Shown here piece by piece: positions 1-10,880 of a stretch of 64,000 nt of DNA (its first letter is position 1; each line of letters starts with the position of its first letter). The position numbers and the translations under genes are program-made. The notes below the pieces were generated by a model. It saw nothing but the letters and a program-made list of their open reading frames with translations, ran no database searches and was not told the origin of the DNA. The stretch is from Trissonchulus latispiculum (lineage: Eukaryota; Nematoda; Enoplea; Enoplida; Ironidae). The stretch lies in the NCBI GenBank assembly GCA_030248195.1, contig JASAND010030899.1, forward strand, positions 1 to 64,000, read 5' to 3'.

Positions 1-1102
1 CATAGGTGTATATATATACCTTGAGAAATCGTTGGGGGAGGGGGTATATAGCCGAAATTAGGGTGGGTGCGGTCAGCCTTTTTGAGGTGGGGTGGGGTCC
101 GGAAAATAGAATTTGGGGGGGTAAAAATTTTTCGGTCAAAAAGTTAGAAAAAATTCGCGAATTCGCTGAAAAAACGTTATTTCCAACTAAAAATCAACAA
201 TATCTCTTCATTTTTGCTCATCTAATCGAAAAATTTGGATTTTTTGGCAGAAAGCTCGAATTTTTGCAAAAAATTTCGAATTTTTACTAATTTTGAGGCA
301 AAATTTTCAAAATTTTGAGGGTGGGGTCTGGAAAATTTGGGTGGGTGGGGTCTGGGATTTGGCCATTTGGGGGTGGGGTCTGCCTCCAAAATTTCGAGGG
401 TGGGGTCGGCACTTTTCCATTTGGGGGAGGGGATCCCCCCCCCCCCCCCCCCCCCCCCCCCAGTTACATCTGGCCTTATTTAGGATGGGGGACGATTTTT
501 TCGTTTGTCCCCCTTATGGTTTGAAAAAATTTTTTGTCTCCGATTTGGCTGGGAAGTTGCCCTTTGGGTAAATGGAGGTCGCTGATTTCAAAAATCGAAT
601 CGAGAGATCGATCGATCGATCAGTAGAATCGATCGATCAAAATCGATCAAAAAATGTTTTGTCTCCGATTTTCGCGAAAAGTCGCCCCTAGGGTAATTCG
701 GGGGCGCTGATTCCGAATCTGCAGTCGAAATTTCGATCCGAGCTGCCAAAATCGAGTTATTGTCGAATATTTGAAAAATCGATGAAAATCGATTTTTGCG
801 TGCGAACGATCGATTTTTATGAAATTTCGAGTGCAGATTCGGAATCAGCACCCCCGAATTACCCTAGGGGTGACTTTTCACGAAAATCGGAGACAAAAAT
901 TTTTTGATCGATTTTGATCGATCGATTCTACTGATCGATCGATCGGATCGATCTCTCGATTCGATTTTTGAAATCAGCGACCTCGATTTACCCTAAGGGC
1001 AACTTCTCAGCCAAATCGGAGACAAAATATTTTTTCGAACCATAAGGGGGGACCAAGGCGAAAAAATCGCCCCCCATCTAAATAAGTGCCGGTACACCTA
1101 TG
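1..1102. mobile_element. CATAGGTG-ended hAT-like element, first copy
   Basis: The window opens exactly on CATAGGTGTA, and the inverted end TACACCTATG closes at 1102. The same ends bound the copies at 1303-2293 and 1328-1870. The left target duplication lies outside the window and cannot be checked. The interior holds G-rich runs, a long C-run (435-462) and the large palindrome at 470-1091. No transposase is visible. Confidence 0.5.
470..1091. repeat. Large imperfect palindrome (foldback element)
   Basis: The arms at about 472-735 and 830-1091 are inverted copies of each other. Shared blocks include CTTATTTAGGATGGGGG against its complement at the right end, the TTTGTCTCCGATTTGGCTG block, the GATCGATCGATC tract and the ACCCTAGGGG block. 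The centre is near 780. No ORF of note. It could form a hairpin of roughly 260 bp. Confidence 0.85.
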
Positions 1103-1302
1103 TTTATCTTCCCCCCATTACTTTTTGCATTATACCGGTCTAACGGTATATATACAATACAACCTAGAGATGTGCAAATAGGCTTAAAAGAAAGATCTAT
1201 GTACGCCAAGTATATAAAGGTATATAAAGTTCTTAGCTAGCCCTTATAATTTAAAAGTTCCCGCCAATATCCGAAAATGTGGGTTTCCCCACCCCCCATG
1301 GC

Positions 1303-2293
1303 CATAGGTGTGTTAGGGGGGGGACCCCATAGGTGTACCACCTGTTTGGGTTGGGGGGGAGTAGAAGGTCCAAATTTGGCTCGGGGGACCCCACCAAAAT
1401 CCGAAATTTGGGGGGGGGACCCCCCCCCTAAACTGTACCCAAGTTTTTTTAGCTAAAAATGCTCCTTTTTCGATGTACAGTACATTAAACGTACTCAAAA
1501 GCTTCTGCCAATAGTTTTCGTATGCGAAAACAGTGCTTGAAAATTGACAAATTTGTGCTAAAATATGCTTAAATTAGCCCAGATTTTGGTTTACAATCGC
1601 GTATATTACCTTTTAATTGCTAAATAACCAATTTAGCTGTTTATAGCTGATTTACATCCATTTTTTCGAATTTTTTTTCAAAAATTTTCAGAAATTGCAA
1701 AAAATTTTTTCAAAAATTTTGCATTTTTTACTTGGTTTGGACCCAGTTTTAGGGGGGGAGGGGGGTTTGAGCTCGGCTTGGGGGGGAGTAGTTGAGGTCG
1801 GGTAGGGGGGTCTGGCCTCTCCGTGGGGGGGGGTCTCACAGGGGGTAAACTGTAGCCTGGTTCACCTATGGGGGACCCCTCCCCCCAAATGGAGGGGTCT
1901 CCAACCCCCCCCCCCTAAAAAATTTGCTACCCTCATCCCAAATCGGCCGTCGGCCGACCCCCCCCCCTAAAAATTTTCAAACACCTACCTAAACTTTTGA
2001 AAATTTTTAGCCTCGAAAAAATCGAAATTTTTCGTAAAATTGATAAAAATAAGCCAAAAATTTCTAAAATTTGCTTAATTACGCTAAAAATCGCGAAAAA
2101 TAGCTGAAAATTGAGAAACTTTCAGTTTTTGGACGAAAAACCGATTTTTCTCCGATCCCGCCTCGAAAAATTTTTCTTACCCCTCCCCCCAAATTGACTT
2201 TTTGACGACCCCCTCCCCCTTTTTTCGCCAAACCCCCCTCCCTACTTATTACGAACCCCCTGCCTCACTTTTCCTTCGAAAGCCACACCTATG
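1303..2293. mobile_element. hAT-like non-autonomous element with 8-bp TSD CCCATGGC
   Basis: Ends CATAGGTGTG and CACACCTATG are flanked on both sides by CCCATGGC (1295-1302 and 2294-2301). A related, unoccupied site occurs at about 9340-9365, where the same flanking sequence runs through a single CCCATGGC. The 8-bp duplication fits the hAT superfamily. No coding capacity is seen. A second copy is nested inside. Confidence 0.85.
1328..1870. mobile_element. Nested copy of the CATAGGTG element with 8-bp TSD GGGGACCC
   Basis: 543 bp bounded by CATAGGTGTA and TTCACCTATG, flanked by GGGGACCC at 1320-1327 and 1871-1878. It lies inside the 1303-2293 element, so the family inserted into itself. A close copy lies at 5130-5690. 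Confidence 0.85.
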
Positions 2294-2301
2294 CCCATGG
2301 C

Positions 2302-2759
2302 TATACTTGATTACTTTTTCCCAAACCACACTTGAAAGCCACTGGCTTGATAATTCAGAATAGTTTTTTGCATTATAAACGGCTGAAAATGCGATTTTTT
2401 GGCATAAAAATAGAAACATTCGCCTCCAGAGGGAGCCCCCCCAAGAAAGTTGGGGGAGCCGCCCCATCCCAAATCTCCGTTGCCCGCCCCCCCAAAATTT
2501 TTGGTTTCAATTTTCAAAATTTCAATTCAAAATTTCAAAACAGGTGTGTTTGGGGGGAACCCCTTCACCCAAATGGAGGGGTCGCCGACACTCCCCCCTT
2601 AAAAATATTTTCAATTTCAATTTTCATTTTCAATCTATTAGAGCCGCCACTACCGGGGCCGCGGCCGGCGCTGGGACCCTCTTCATTAGCCCCGGCCGGG
2701 GCCGAACGCAAGTGGGGGTCCAAATCGAAACTCAAAATTTTCTGGAAAATTTAAATTTT
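2302..2759. other. G/C-run-rich repeat remnants: no gene
   Basis: Alternating AT-rich sequence and runs such as CCCCCCAAAATTTTT. The block at about 2300-2470 resembles, inverted, 9355-9500. The open frames here are chance frames in repeats. Confidence 0.4.
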
Positions 2760-2877
2760 GCAATAGTTTTTGATATATATACAAACGATACTATCACTGA
2801 CAAATCTCTTAGAAAGCGCCAGGTCTTGGTTTATAGCAAAAAAATGAAAGAAAATCTGTTCATTGTGTTTATATATA
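2760..2877 (+). pseudogene. Possible 5' part of a LINE reverse transcriptase, cut by an insertion
   Basis: The last codons before 2877 read ENLFIVFIY. Skipping the inserted element and one TA duplicate at 2878-3976 lets the frame run on into IDFAKAFDTVSH, the conserved block around the first catalytic Asp of non-LTR reverse transcriptases. Family similarity further upstream is too weak to call. Confidence 0.5.
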
Positions 2878-3974
2878 GTCAAGCGGGAAAAAAACCCACT
2901 TTTCAGATTTTTGGCCAGAACTTTTTAATGGTTTGACATATCGAAATGCTGATTATACAGGTAGCTAGGCCTAGTCGTAAGCTTTCTTATGAGCTATAGA
3001 ACACCTCTGTAGGGTGCGCCGGGTGGTGAGAAAAATTGTCCCAAACTGGCGGGAAAAAAAACCCAATGCGGGAAAAAAACCCATATGCGGGAAAAAAACC
3101 CACCCCAAAAAATTTTTGGCAAGCTGCCAGGAGCATTTCTAACCATTCCAAATGAAAGAGCGGGTTGTTTTTAGTACAACTGCATCAAAATTTATTAGTT
3201 TTTGTACTAAAATTGAGGTCATATGGTCATTTGAAAATGTTGTATCTTTAACACATAAACATAGGCAAATTTTGGAAATTTTTTAAAATTGTTTATTTTC
3301 GGCAGTTTAAACCATTTCTATCGTGTAGAAAACGTGCTTTTCTTTTATTTAGAGCCAAACTAGACCCATTTTAAGGCAAAAATAAGCATTTTTGGTCAAA
3401 ATTGAAATTTTGGCTTGAAATGGCACCGTGTCCGATTTAGACCCCCTGGACCACCCATAACAGTACGAACCCAGGTAAAACCTATACCAATTTAATCTAT
3501 ATATAGGCTCTATTAAACAAATGTATATATGTATTGGTTTGACCTTTCCGGTCAATGGTTAGAAAAAAATTTAATTTTGAAAAGTGGGTTTTTTCCCGCC
3601 GTGGGTTTTTTCCCGCCAACTCCAGGTCACCCCCAGGTCGCACCGGAGGGGTCAAGCAGTGTGACATATATCATCATGAAGCGCAACAGGCCCTACAGGT
3701 ACATATAATCCGCTTTGTTCGTCTTTCAGTAGTTCAGGGTGGCCCGGCAAAGTTTGCAAATTTTGCGCTTATTCGGACAAAATTTCAAAAATTTCCAAAG
3801 TCCCAAAAAATTTGCAGGGAAGCAGTGGGAGCTACCATAATACACCCTCAGGTTATTTTTGAATGCTCTTCAAATATAGACTATTAAAAATCCTAGATAG
3901 CTCATACCGGTAAGCCCACACTGGGGGTGGGTTTTTTTCCCGCATTGGCGAGTGGGTTTTTTTTCCCGCTTGAC
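2878..3974. mobile_element. 1.1-kb TA-flanked element with GCGGGAAAAAAACCCAC ends
   Basis: Terminal inverted repeats GTCAAGCGGGAAAAAAACCC (left) and the complementary end closing CCCGCTTGAC (right), flanked by TA at 2876-2877 and 3975-3976. Removing the element plus one TA restores a continuous reverse-transcriptase frame, which fixes the boundaries. The terminal box recurs inside as a triplet at 3050-3105 and, inverted, as a doublet at 3583-3620. A TA duplication fits Tc1/mariner-like elements, but no transposase is present. Confidence 0.75.
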
Positions 3975-3976
3975 TA

Positions 3977-5066
3977 TAGATTTTGCAAAAGCTTTCGACA
4001 CTGTTTCACACCAGAAATTAATCTATAAGCTGGAAAAGTATGGAATAAGTGGCAATGTTTTAAAATGGATAACCGCGTTTCTGACAGGAAGAAGCCAGAG
4101 GGTTAAGGTTGGAGATTACCTTTCCTATACTGGCAGGGTAACGAGTGGTGTAGCTCAGGGATCTGTCCTTGGACCTCTTTTGTTTTTGCTTTATGTTAAT
4201 GACTTACCAGACTGTATAAGAAATGGAGAAATTTCACTCTTTGCGGACGATGCAAAAATTTTCTGTTTTGGATAGGTATATATACTCAGTTCAGTGTTGG
4301 TTTGCAAGAAGACTTAGATAGGCTGTATGAGTGGTCCAGACTATGGTAGCTAAATATTGCTCGTAATAAATGTTTTGTTTTTGTCTGTGGTACCGTGAAT
4401 AATGTATTGCCTACTTACCGTTTAGGTGATGTGGCGCTTGACTGTTCTTTAAAGGCAAAAGATTTAGGGGTCTGGATGACCTCAAACTTAAAAGTCAGTT
4501 TGCAGTGTATATACTGAAATTTCCAAAAAAGCAATGCGGGTATCTGCGTGTATTTTTCGAGCCTTTAAGACCAGAAAAACAGACTTCCTCCTGCGGATGT
4601 TTAAAACATTACGTTAGACCAATTGTTGAATATGCTAGTGTTATATGGTCGCCATATTTACTTCAAGATATTGATGCAATCGAAAGGGTTCAACGTTCTT
4701 ACACCAAAAGAATACCTGAAATAACAAATTTGACTTATACAGAAAGATTGCAGTTTCTAGGTCTTAAAAGTCTGGAATATAGAAGATTATGTTTTGACCT
4801 AAAACTAGCTTATCAAATTGTTTCAGGAACAATTGACTTACCGTTTGAAAATTATTTCGACTATGATAACGTATTTAGTCATCGCTACCATATTCTGAAA
4901 CTTGTTGAGCCTAGAACCACTTTAGACGTGGTTCTGTATCAGTATTATGCCGTAATCATGTGCTGGAGGAACGCCGGGTCTTGTAGGATGTTATTGTAAC
5001 GTAACTCGCCGTAGTATTGTAAAGCCGGCGCTTTTGAGTATTAAAATTCTTCTTCTTCTTCTTCTT
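3977..5066 (+). pseudogene. Decayed non-LTR (LINE) reverse transcriptase
   Basis: Seen: 3977-4275 encodes IDFAKAFDTVSHQKLIYKLE, RVTSGVAQGSVLGPLLF, YVNDLP and SLFADDAKIF. The FADD active-site box and GVAQGSVLGP box are diagnostic of CR1/L2/Jockey-type LINEs. After a frameshift and stops (4275-4520) the thumb and C-terminal part resumes: VRPIVEYASVIWSPYLLQD, then TYTERLQFLGLKSLEYRR. It ends with a short 3' UTR and a (TTC)n tail at about 5047-5066. It is broken by frameshifts and by the 2878-3974 insertion, so it is inactive. Confidence 0.85.
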
Positions 5067-5111
5067 ACTATGGTTGTTTTCCTGGATTTTCCTGGATGGA
5101 GTCCCCCCCCC

Positions 5112-5126
5112 CTGGATCCGCCACTG
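5112..5126 (-). repeat. Solo hAT-type terminus
   Basis: CTGGATCCGCCACTG is the inverted form of the CAGTGGCGGATCCAG end used by the element at 6033-6442. No matching left end or target duplication was found, so this is a fragment. Confidence 0.45.
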
Positions 5127-5129
5127 AAC

Positions 5130-5690
5130 CATAGGTGTATATACCACCTGTTTGGGTTGGGGGGGAGTAGAAGGTCCAAATTTGGATCGGGGGACCCCAC
5201 CAAAATCCGAAATTTGGAGGGGCCCCCCTAAACTGTTCCCAAGTTTTTTTAGCTAAAATGCTCCTTTTTCGATGTATATACAGTACATTAAGATTAAACG
5301 TACTCAAATGCTTCTGTCAATAGTTTTCGTATGCGGAAATAGGGCTTGAAAATTGACAAATTTGTGCTAAAATATGCCTTAATTAGCCCAGATTGTGGTT
5401 TATAATTGCGTATATTACCTTTTAATTGCTATAAATAATCATCTTTAGCTGTTTATAGCTGTTTTATAGCCATTTTTTAGATTTTTTTCAAAATTTTTCA
5501 GAAATTGACAAAAATTTTTTTCAAAAATTTTGCATTTTTTACTTGGTTTGGACCCAATTTTAGGGGGGGGGAGGGGGGGATTGAGCTCGGCTTGGTGGGG
5601 AGTAGTTGAGGTCGGGTAAGGGGGGAGGGGGGTCTGGCCTTTCCGTGGGGGGGGGGTCTCACAGGGGGTATAAACTGTAGCCTGGTATTG
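5130..5690. mobile_element. Third CATAGGTG element, right end degraded
   Basis: Starts CATAGGTGTA and is collinear with 1328-1870 (CCACCTGTTTGGGTTGG, then a G-rich block, then the CTGTAGCCTGGT right-end region). The right terminus reads TATTGCCATGG instead of TTCACCTATG, so it has decayed or was overwritten. No target duplication found. Confidence 0.65.
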
Positions 5691-6032
5691 CCATGGGGGG
5701 GGGGAACCCACCACCTTTTTGGGGGAAAAACCCACCCGCGACCCGCCTCCTGGACCAAGGGTTGGAGCTATGAGCTCCAAAACATAGCAGCAGAAAGCGC
5801 GACTCTTTCTTACCTGCGTAATTCATTTGGTTCACTCCTGCTCATTTTATGACATTTTGAAAATGACGCCTACTTTTTGGTCCAACCATGCCAAAAATTT
5901 GCAAAAGTTTGGATATATAACTTTTGACTGGGTTGGACTAGAAAAGTTTTGCAAATATCTGCAATGATGGCAAGTCTTCCTCTGTACACACAGCAGAAAT
6001 GAGATCGATCCGATGTATCCTTAGTCTGGCAC
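5691..6032. repeat. Fragment of the GGTTTTTTCCC-box repeat
   Basis: Contains GGGGAAAAACCCACC boxes and blocks shared, inverted, with 12170-12480 (the GGAGCTATGAGCTCCAAAACA palindromic block and the TTTTGACTGGGTTGG / CTTCCTCTGTACACACAG blocks). No gene. Confidence 0.55.
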
Positions 6033-6442
6033 CAGGGGCGGATCCAGGGGGGGCGGGGGGGGGGCGGCCGCCCCCCCACCCCGTCGCGATTCGAAGGTAG
6101 GAAAAATTAAGGAGAGAAAGAGGGAAAAGAGCAAAAAACCAAAAAATTTCGCGCCTTCGGCGCGAATTTTCTACTTTTTAACCGCTTATTTATTGCATTT
6201 GTAAAGAAAAAGCTTGAAATGCATCCGATTTTTCGGAGAAAATTACCATATTTGCCTAAAAATGTCAAGAATTTTAAAAAATTTGTTCAGTTCTTCAGTA
6301 TAAAAAGAATTAAAGATCCGAGTACCGATTTTATTGCAAAAACAAAAATTTCTTCAACTTCTGGGGGGGGCTCCGCCCCCCAGACCCCCCGCTGGAAAAA
6401 TTTTGCCGCCCCCCCCGTCACGAAATCCTGGATCCGCCAGTG
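6033..6442. mobile_element. hAT MITE with 8-bp TSD TCTGGCAC
   Basis: 410 bp. Ends CAGGGGCGGATCCAG and CTGGATCCGCCAGTG, flanked by TCTGGCAC at 6025-6032 and 6443-6450. The inverted repeat copy near 12160-12190 reads straight through the same target without an insertion. Subterminal G and C runs are typical of the hAT elements in this window. Non-coding. Confidence 0.9.
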
Positions 6443-6799
6443 TCTGGCACATTGCCAAATGTGGAGGGGGAAAACCCACTTTGGGGGGAAACCTACCCTT
6501 TTTTTGAAAAAATTTTAACAACGAAACAGGGAAACAATTCGACACTATAGCAGGGTTTTTTGAAAATCGGACCTGCGTAAATTTTGCTTATTTTTATTTT
6601 CGAGTGCGTATTTTTGAGTTCGACTGCTAAAATTACAAAAATTGTTTCTCAACGTTATTAACGCTATAAACGCTTTTAGGGTCGAATTACAGCGTTTTTA
6701 AGAATTTTTAAACAACGTTAAGAGTTTAGCTTCGTTTTACGTTGCGTGCTCATAGAACTGCGGTGTCAAGGTATGAACAGCTGGCGAGGGCAGGGTATG

Positions 6800-7081
6800 C
6801 AGGGGCAGGCCCGCACCCAGGATTTTGAAAAGGGGGGGGGGTCCAAGGTAAAACGCAACGGGGGTCTGGGGGGTGAAGCCCTCCAGAAGTTGAAGAATTT
6901 TTGCATTTTTGCCCAAAAACAGTACATTGGACGTTTATTTCTTGCAAAAAGTGAAAAAAGTGAAAATTTTTTAAAAATAGCTGTTTTTGCCATAAAAATA
7001 GCAAACATTTTCCATTTTGTCATCCCAAAAGGTGGGGGTCTAGACCCCTTGAACCCCTCCCCCCCCCTGAGTGCGGCCCTG
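6800..7081. mobile_element. Candidate hAT-type MITE
   Basis: Left CAGGGGCAGGCCCGCACCCA and right CTGAGTGCGGCCCTG are imperfect inverted repeats, with subterminal G/C runs. No 8-bp target duplication was found, so the boundaries are uncertain. Confidence 0.4.
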
Positions 7082-7650
7082 TGCAGGGGGTCTGGGGGGC
7101 GCAGCCCCCCAGAAGTTGAAGAAAATTTTAAATTTCTGAGTAAATTTGCTTTTAAAACTTTGAATTCTTTGCCTTGAGTAGTTTAACAGTTAAGTGAATA
7201 GTTGGTTGGACAAATAGAGTTAATGTTCCCTTGAACGGATAATATATATTTTAGTTTTAGTTTATGTCAAATGAAAATAGAAACAAACAGCAACGCATAG
7301 GCATAGTAAGTGTATATATATATGCCATACTTGTGCTTAGGCAGAAACTATAGCAACTGCAGACGGAGGGATCAATGTAGAATCGAAGAGGCAAGCGGGG
7401 GTTCAGGGGGGCGGCAGCCACCCAGAAGACACCAGAGCCTAAACAACGGTAAATTGTCTCAAGAAACTAATTTAGAACACTCTTGAAATTCCTACGTACT
7501 AACGAATTTTTCGGCTGCGTATTTTTGTTTTTGACTGCGTATTTTTAAGCTCGACTGCGTAAATACGCAGTATTTTACGCAAATTTACGCAAAAAACGCA
7601 AAAAACGGTTTTTACGCAAAAAACCGTGCACTATAGCACGGTACTATCGA
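7082..7650. other. No gene seen; repeat remnants
   Basis: AT-rich sequence with a GCAGCCCCCCAGAAGTTGAA word common to several G-rich repeats here, and an inverted TTTACGCAAA/TTTTTTGCG stretch near 7560-7625. Confidence 0.3.
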
Positions 7651-9260
7651 GGACGCTGCATCATCCTATGGTGTCAAATTTGGATAATTTTGCTTCCCTG
7701 GCTAGCTAGGGACCAAAAACCCTGAAAGTGCCATTTCGGTACTGGAGGACCAAGGACAGGTCCAATTGTAGATTTTGTCAGCCAATTGAATGTATAGAGG
7801 TTGGGGAAAAAACCAAGGTAGTCACTTTTTGGACTCTGCAGAACTACCCAGTGGAGCAATCCGGCTATAAATTATTTTCTTATCAAGCCCTGTCTAGACT
7901 GTCATTTTGGTATATAAATCGCCTCTCTAGGTCCTGTCGTCAATTAGTAATTAACGGTTAATTAGCCATGGTAAAAAAACAAATGGCGGAAAAAAAACCA
8001 ACCGATGGGAAAAAACCAACCCCAGTATTCGGTCAGGGTAACTCATATTAGCGATTTTATACATGCAACAGGTTAAATCGGCGTCGCTGACTTCATATCT
8101 GCACTTATTTTTGCGATATTCCGTATAATAAGTGAGAAAATCAAACATCAATATTTGCAGCATCAACTGGCTAGGTTTCATCAAATTTGCCAGTTTCTAT
8201 GTTAAAATGCAAAAATTTGTAAATCTTTCGAAATTCGATGAAATAAATTAAAATAAACGTTGTTTCAGTGTTTTTTCGCGTATTTCTTTGTCCCAGAGTA
8301 CTTTTGGCCGCTTTAGCTGAGCCAAACAGCCGATCTGCCGAAATGAGGTTTTTACCGGCTAGCACAAAATTGCCAAGTCCAAATGCAATTTTGAGCTGTT
8401 CACGTGAAAGAACGCATTAAACTTGCTATGTGGATGACTTTTGAGCAACTAAGAACCATGTTTGGGAGTTTGGCAGCAAAAGCAAAAATTGGTTTTTTCC
8501 CACCCCTTGGTTTTTTCCCATTTTGTAAAAATTCTGCTGGCAGCGTGCCAAGCGTCGCAGGAAGGCGAGACCGACATTTTTGGAAAGAGCACATGTTGTT
8601 CTCATAGCAACTATTAAAAGTTATTATCTAACTGCTATGGAAAATTTTTTACAAGCCTTCGAAAATAGGCAAATTTTGAATTTTTGGGGGGTCAAAAATG
8701 CCGACATTTTCAAAATGTCACAAATGCTCAAAAGTGGTCCGATTTAGCTCAAATTTGGTGTGGTAGGTGGGATGGGCCCTACCAACTTGCATGCAAAATT
8801 TAAGCCCGCTAGCTCATCCCCATCGCCCAAACGGGGGGGTTGGTTTTTTCCCCACCACTTGCGGGTTGGTTTTTTCCCCGACCTCTATAAAAACCATTCT
8901 CTACACGATAGACCAACAAGTTTTATCAAATTACGTCGTTTTTAGCATTTTTCAAAAAATTGCCCTATGTTTATGTGTTAAACTTTATGAAACCTGTCCG
9001 TTTGATGCTGCATTTTCAATGGCACATGAAATCTCAAAAAAAGGTACCTAGATCGGGTTTTTGATTTATACTAGCTAAAAAGAGTTGAATTTTACAGCAG
9101 AAGTGTCAGAATAGCGCTACGACAATTTTTGAGACCTGTGAGGGGTGGGTTGTTTCCCCCGTTTGGGTTTTACCCCATTGGGTCCCCCCCTACTTTTTGC
9201 ATTATACCGGCCTAACGGTACAACCTAGAGAAGTGCAAATTGGCTTAAAAGAAAGATCTA
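7650..9260. repeat. Large GGTTTTTTCCC-box repeat, copy 1
   Basis: Collinear with 47470-49000 over most of its length (for example AAACCAAGGTAGTCACTTTTTGGA, TCAAGCCCTGTCTAGACTG, GGCGTCGCTGACTTCATATC) and, inverted, with parts of 11500-12130. It carries paired boxes of the form GGGAAAAAACCAACC near 7980-8025 and GGTTTTTTCCC pairs near 8492-8520 and 8841-8880. No ORF matches a known protein, so I treat it as a decayed or novel DNA element. Confidence 0.7.
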
Positions 9261-9559
9261 AGTACGCCAAGTACGCTGGTATATATAAAGTTCTTATCTA
9301 GCCCTAATAATAAAAAAATTCTAGCCAAAATCCGAAAATGTGGGTTTCCCCCCATGGCTATATATACACTATTGGGGCAACGGAGATTTGGAGTGGGGCG
9401 GCTCCCCCAACATTCTTGGGGGGGGCTCCCTCTGGAGACGAATTTGTTTCTATTTTTATGCCAAAAAATAGCATTTTCAGCCATTTCTAATGCAAAAAAC
9501 ATTCCGAATCCCACTTTTTGGATTTTGGCGGGAACTTTTAAATTATAAGGGCTAGCTGA
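9261..9559. repeat. Repeat remnant with an unoccupied CATAGGTG target
   Basis: Shares TTATACCGG..TAACGGTACAACC and GGCTTAAAAGAAAGATCTA blocks with about 1125-1270, 11500-11600 and 48895-48990. At about 9340-9365 it carries an intact CCCATGGC, the target occupied at 1303-2293. Confidence 0.55.
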
Positions 9560-9874
9560 CAGGGTATTTTTTACAGGGGGGGCGGGGGGGCCCCCGAAAT
9601 TGACCTTCCCCCCCCCCGGGATTTTTTGGAGGCCCAAATTTTTGCCAAAAATAGGCCAATTTTCAAAAATTTTCCGGCTTCGTCGGAGATTTTTTCGTAA
9701 AAATAGCTATTTTTAGCTTAAATCCTGGAATTTTTGAGAACTTTTTGCGTTTCACCATGCAAAATACGCCAAAAAATACCATTTTTTGGCTGATTTTTGC
9801 AAAAATCTCCCCCCCCCCCCCGGGGGGCCCCGGGAAGCCCCCCCCCCCGAAAAAAATCCCTAAAAAATACCCTG
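9560..9874. mobile_element. CAGGGTATTTTTTA MITE with 5-bp TSD GCTGA
   Basis: 315 bp bounded by CAGGGTATTTTTTA and TAAAAAATACCCTG and flanked by GCTGA (9555-9559, 9875-9879). The uninterrupted target is readable, inverted, in the repeat at about 1215-1265. Non-coding, with G and C runs inside each end. A second copy with its own 5-bp duplication lies at 17633-17974. Confidence 0.85.
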
Positions 9875-10424
9875 GCTGAGAACTTTATATACCATCGTAT
9901 ATATACAAGTAACAAAAAATGCTCCGCACAAAAGAGGATAATATGTGTGTGTTGGCTGTGTCTATCCTTTAAATTCTGGTTAAAGAAGTAAAGACAACAG
10001 TTTCATAGGCACGTGACGTTATTTGACACAGCAAGTTTGGATGGGTGGCTCCATGACAAGTTGTTCCGTTCGCTTAGGACTTTCATTTGACACAACTTTG
10101 ACCACTTTTAAAAAATTCCATTTTTGACCTACATATAAAATCCCCTAAGTCCCCACCCCAGCACTCTACAGCCATTTTGGGTACGCAGTTCTATGACAAA
10201 AGTTGCTCAGCTCACTTATAGCTTTCATTTTATGCCAAATTTGATCACTTTTGAAAAATTTTATTTTTGACCCAAATAGCCTAAGTCCCCACCCCACCCC
10301 ACCACAGCACTCTACAGCCACTTTGGGTACGCAGTTCTATGACAAAAGTTGCTCAGCTCACTTAGCGCTTTCATTTGATACCAAATTTGACCACTTTTGA
10401 AAAATTTTAATTTCGACTACTTGA

Positions 10425-10880
10425 CCTCCTCCACCCGACTGACCCTCCCGACGGCAAAGTGGAACCAGCCCAGCAAAATAGGTGCGTCGGACGGCAAAAC
10501 GGATACCGGGAATGAGCTGAGCGCACCAGAAAACCCCTATGGACAAAGTTTTGAGACGCCAAGTAGAGCCTAGTATGGACCTCCAGGAAGCGGTTGCCGA
10601 CATGACCCTCCAGACGGCAAAGTGGAACCAGCACAGCAAGATGGATGAGTCCTACGGCAAAAAGGACACCGGGAATGAGCTGGGCGCACCAGAAAACCCC
10701 TATAGACAAAGTTTTGAGAGGCCAGGTAAAGCCTACTATGGACCTCCAGGAAGCGGTTTCCGACTTGACCCTCCCGACGGCAAAGTGGAACCAGCCCAGC
10801 AAAATGGGTGAGTCTGACGGTAAAACTGACTGCGGGAATCGATTCTCCGTGCCAGAAAACCATTGTATGGAAGATTTGAG
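10425..10880 (+). repeat. 163-bp tandem repeat (about 2.8 units)
   Basis: AAACCCCTAT recurs at 10531 and 10694, and the next unit has the diverged form near 10856, giving a period of about 163 bp. Each unit contains GACGGCAAARNGGA blocks and TATGGACCTCCAGGAAGCGG. The inverted copy at 21440-21780 has the same 163-bp spacing. Confidence 0.85.

Noticed and set aside
2332..2936. Open frames of 130-140 codons
   Set aside because: Low-complexity Pro/Gly translations of G/C runs. Only the last few codons before 2877 have a plausible LINE reading.
5112..5126. A full hAT element ending at 5126
   Set aside because: I could not find its left end or an 8-bp duplication. The nearby ACTATGGTT and AACCATAG words are inverted, not direct.
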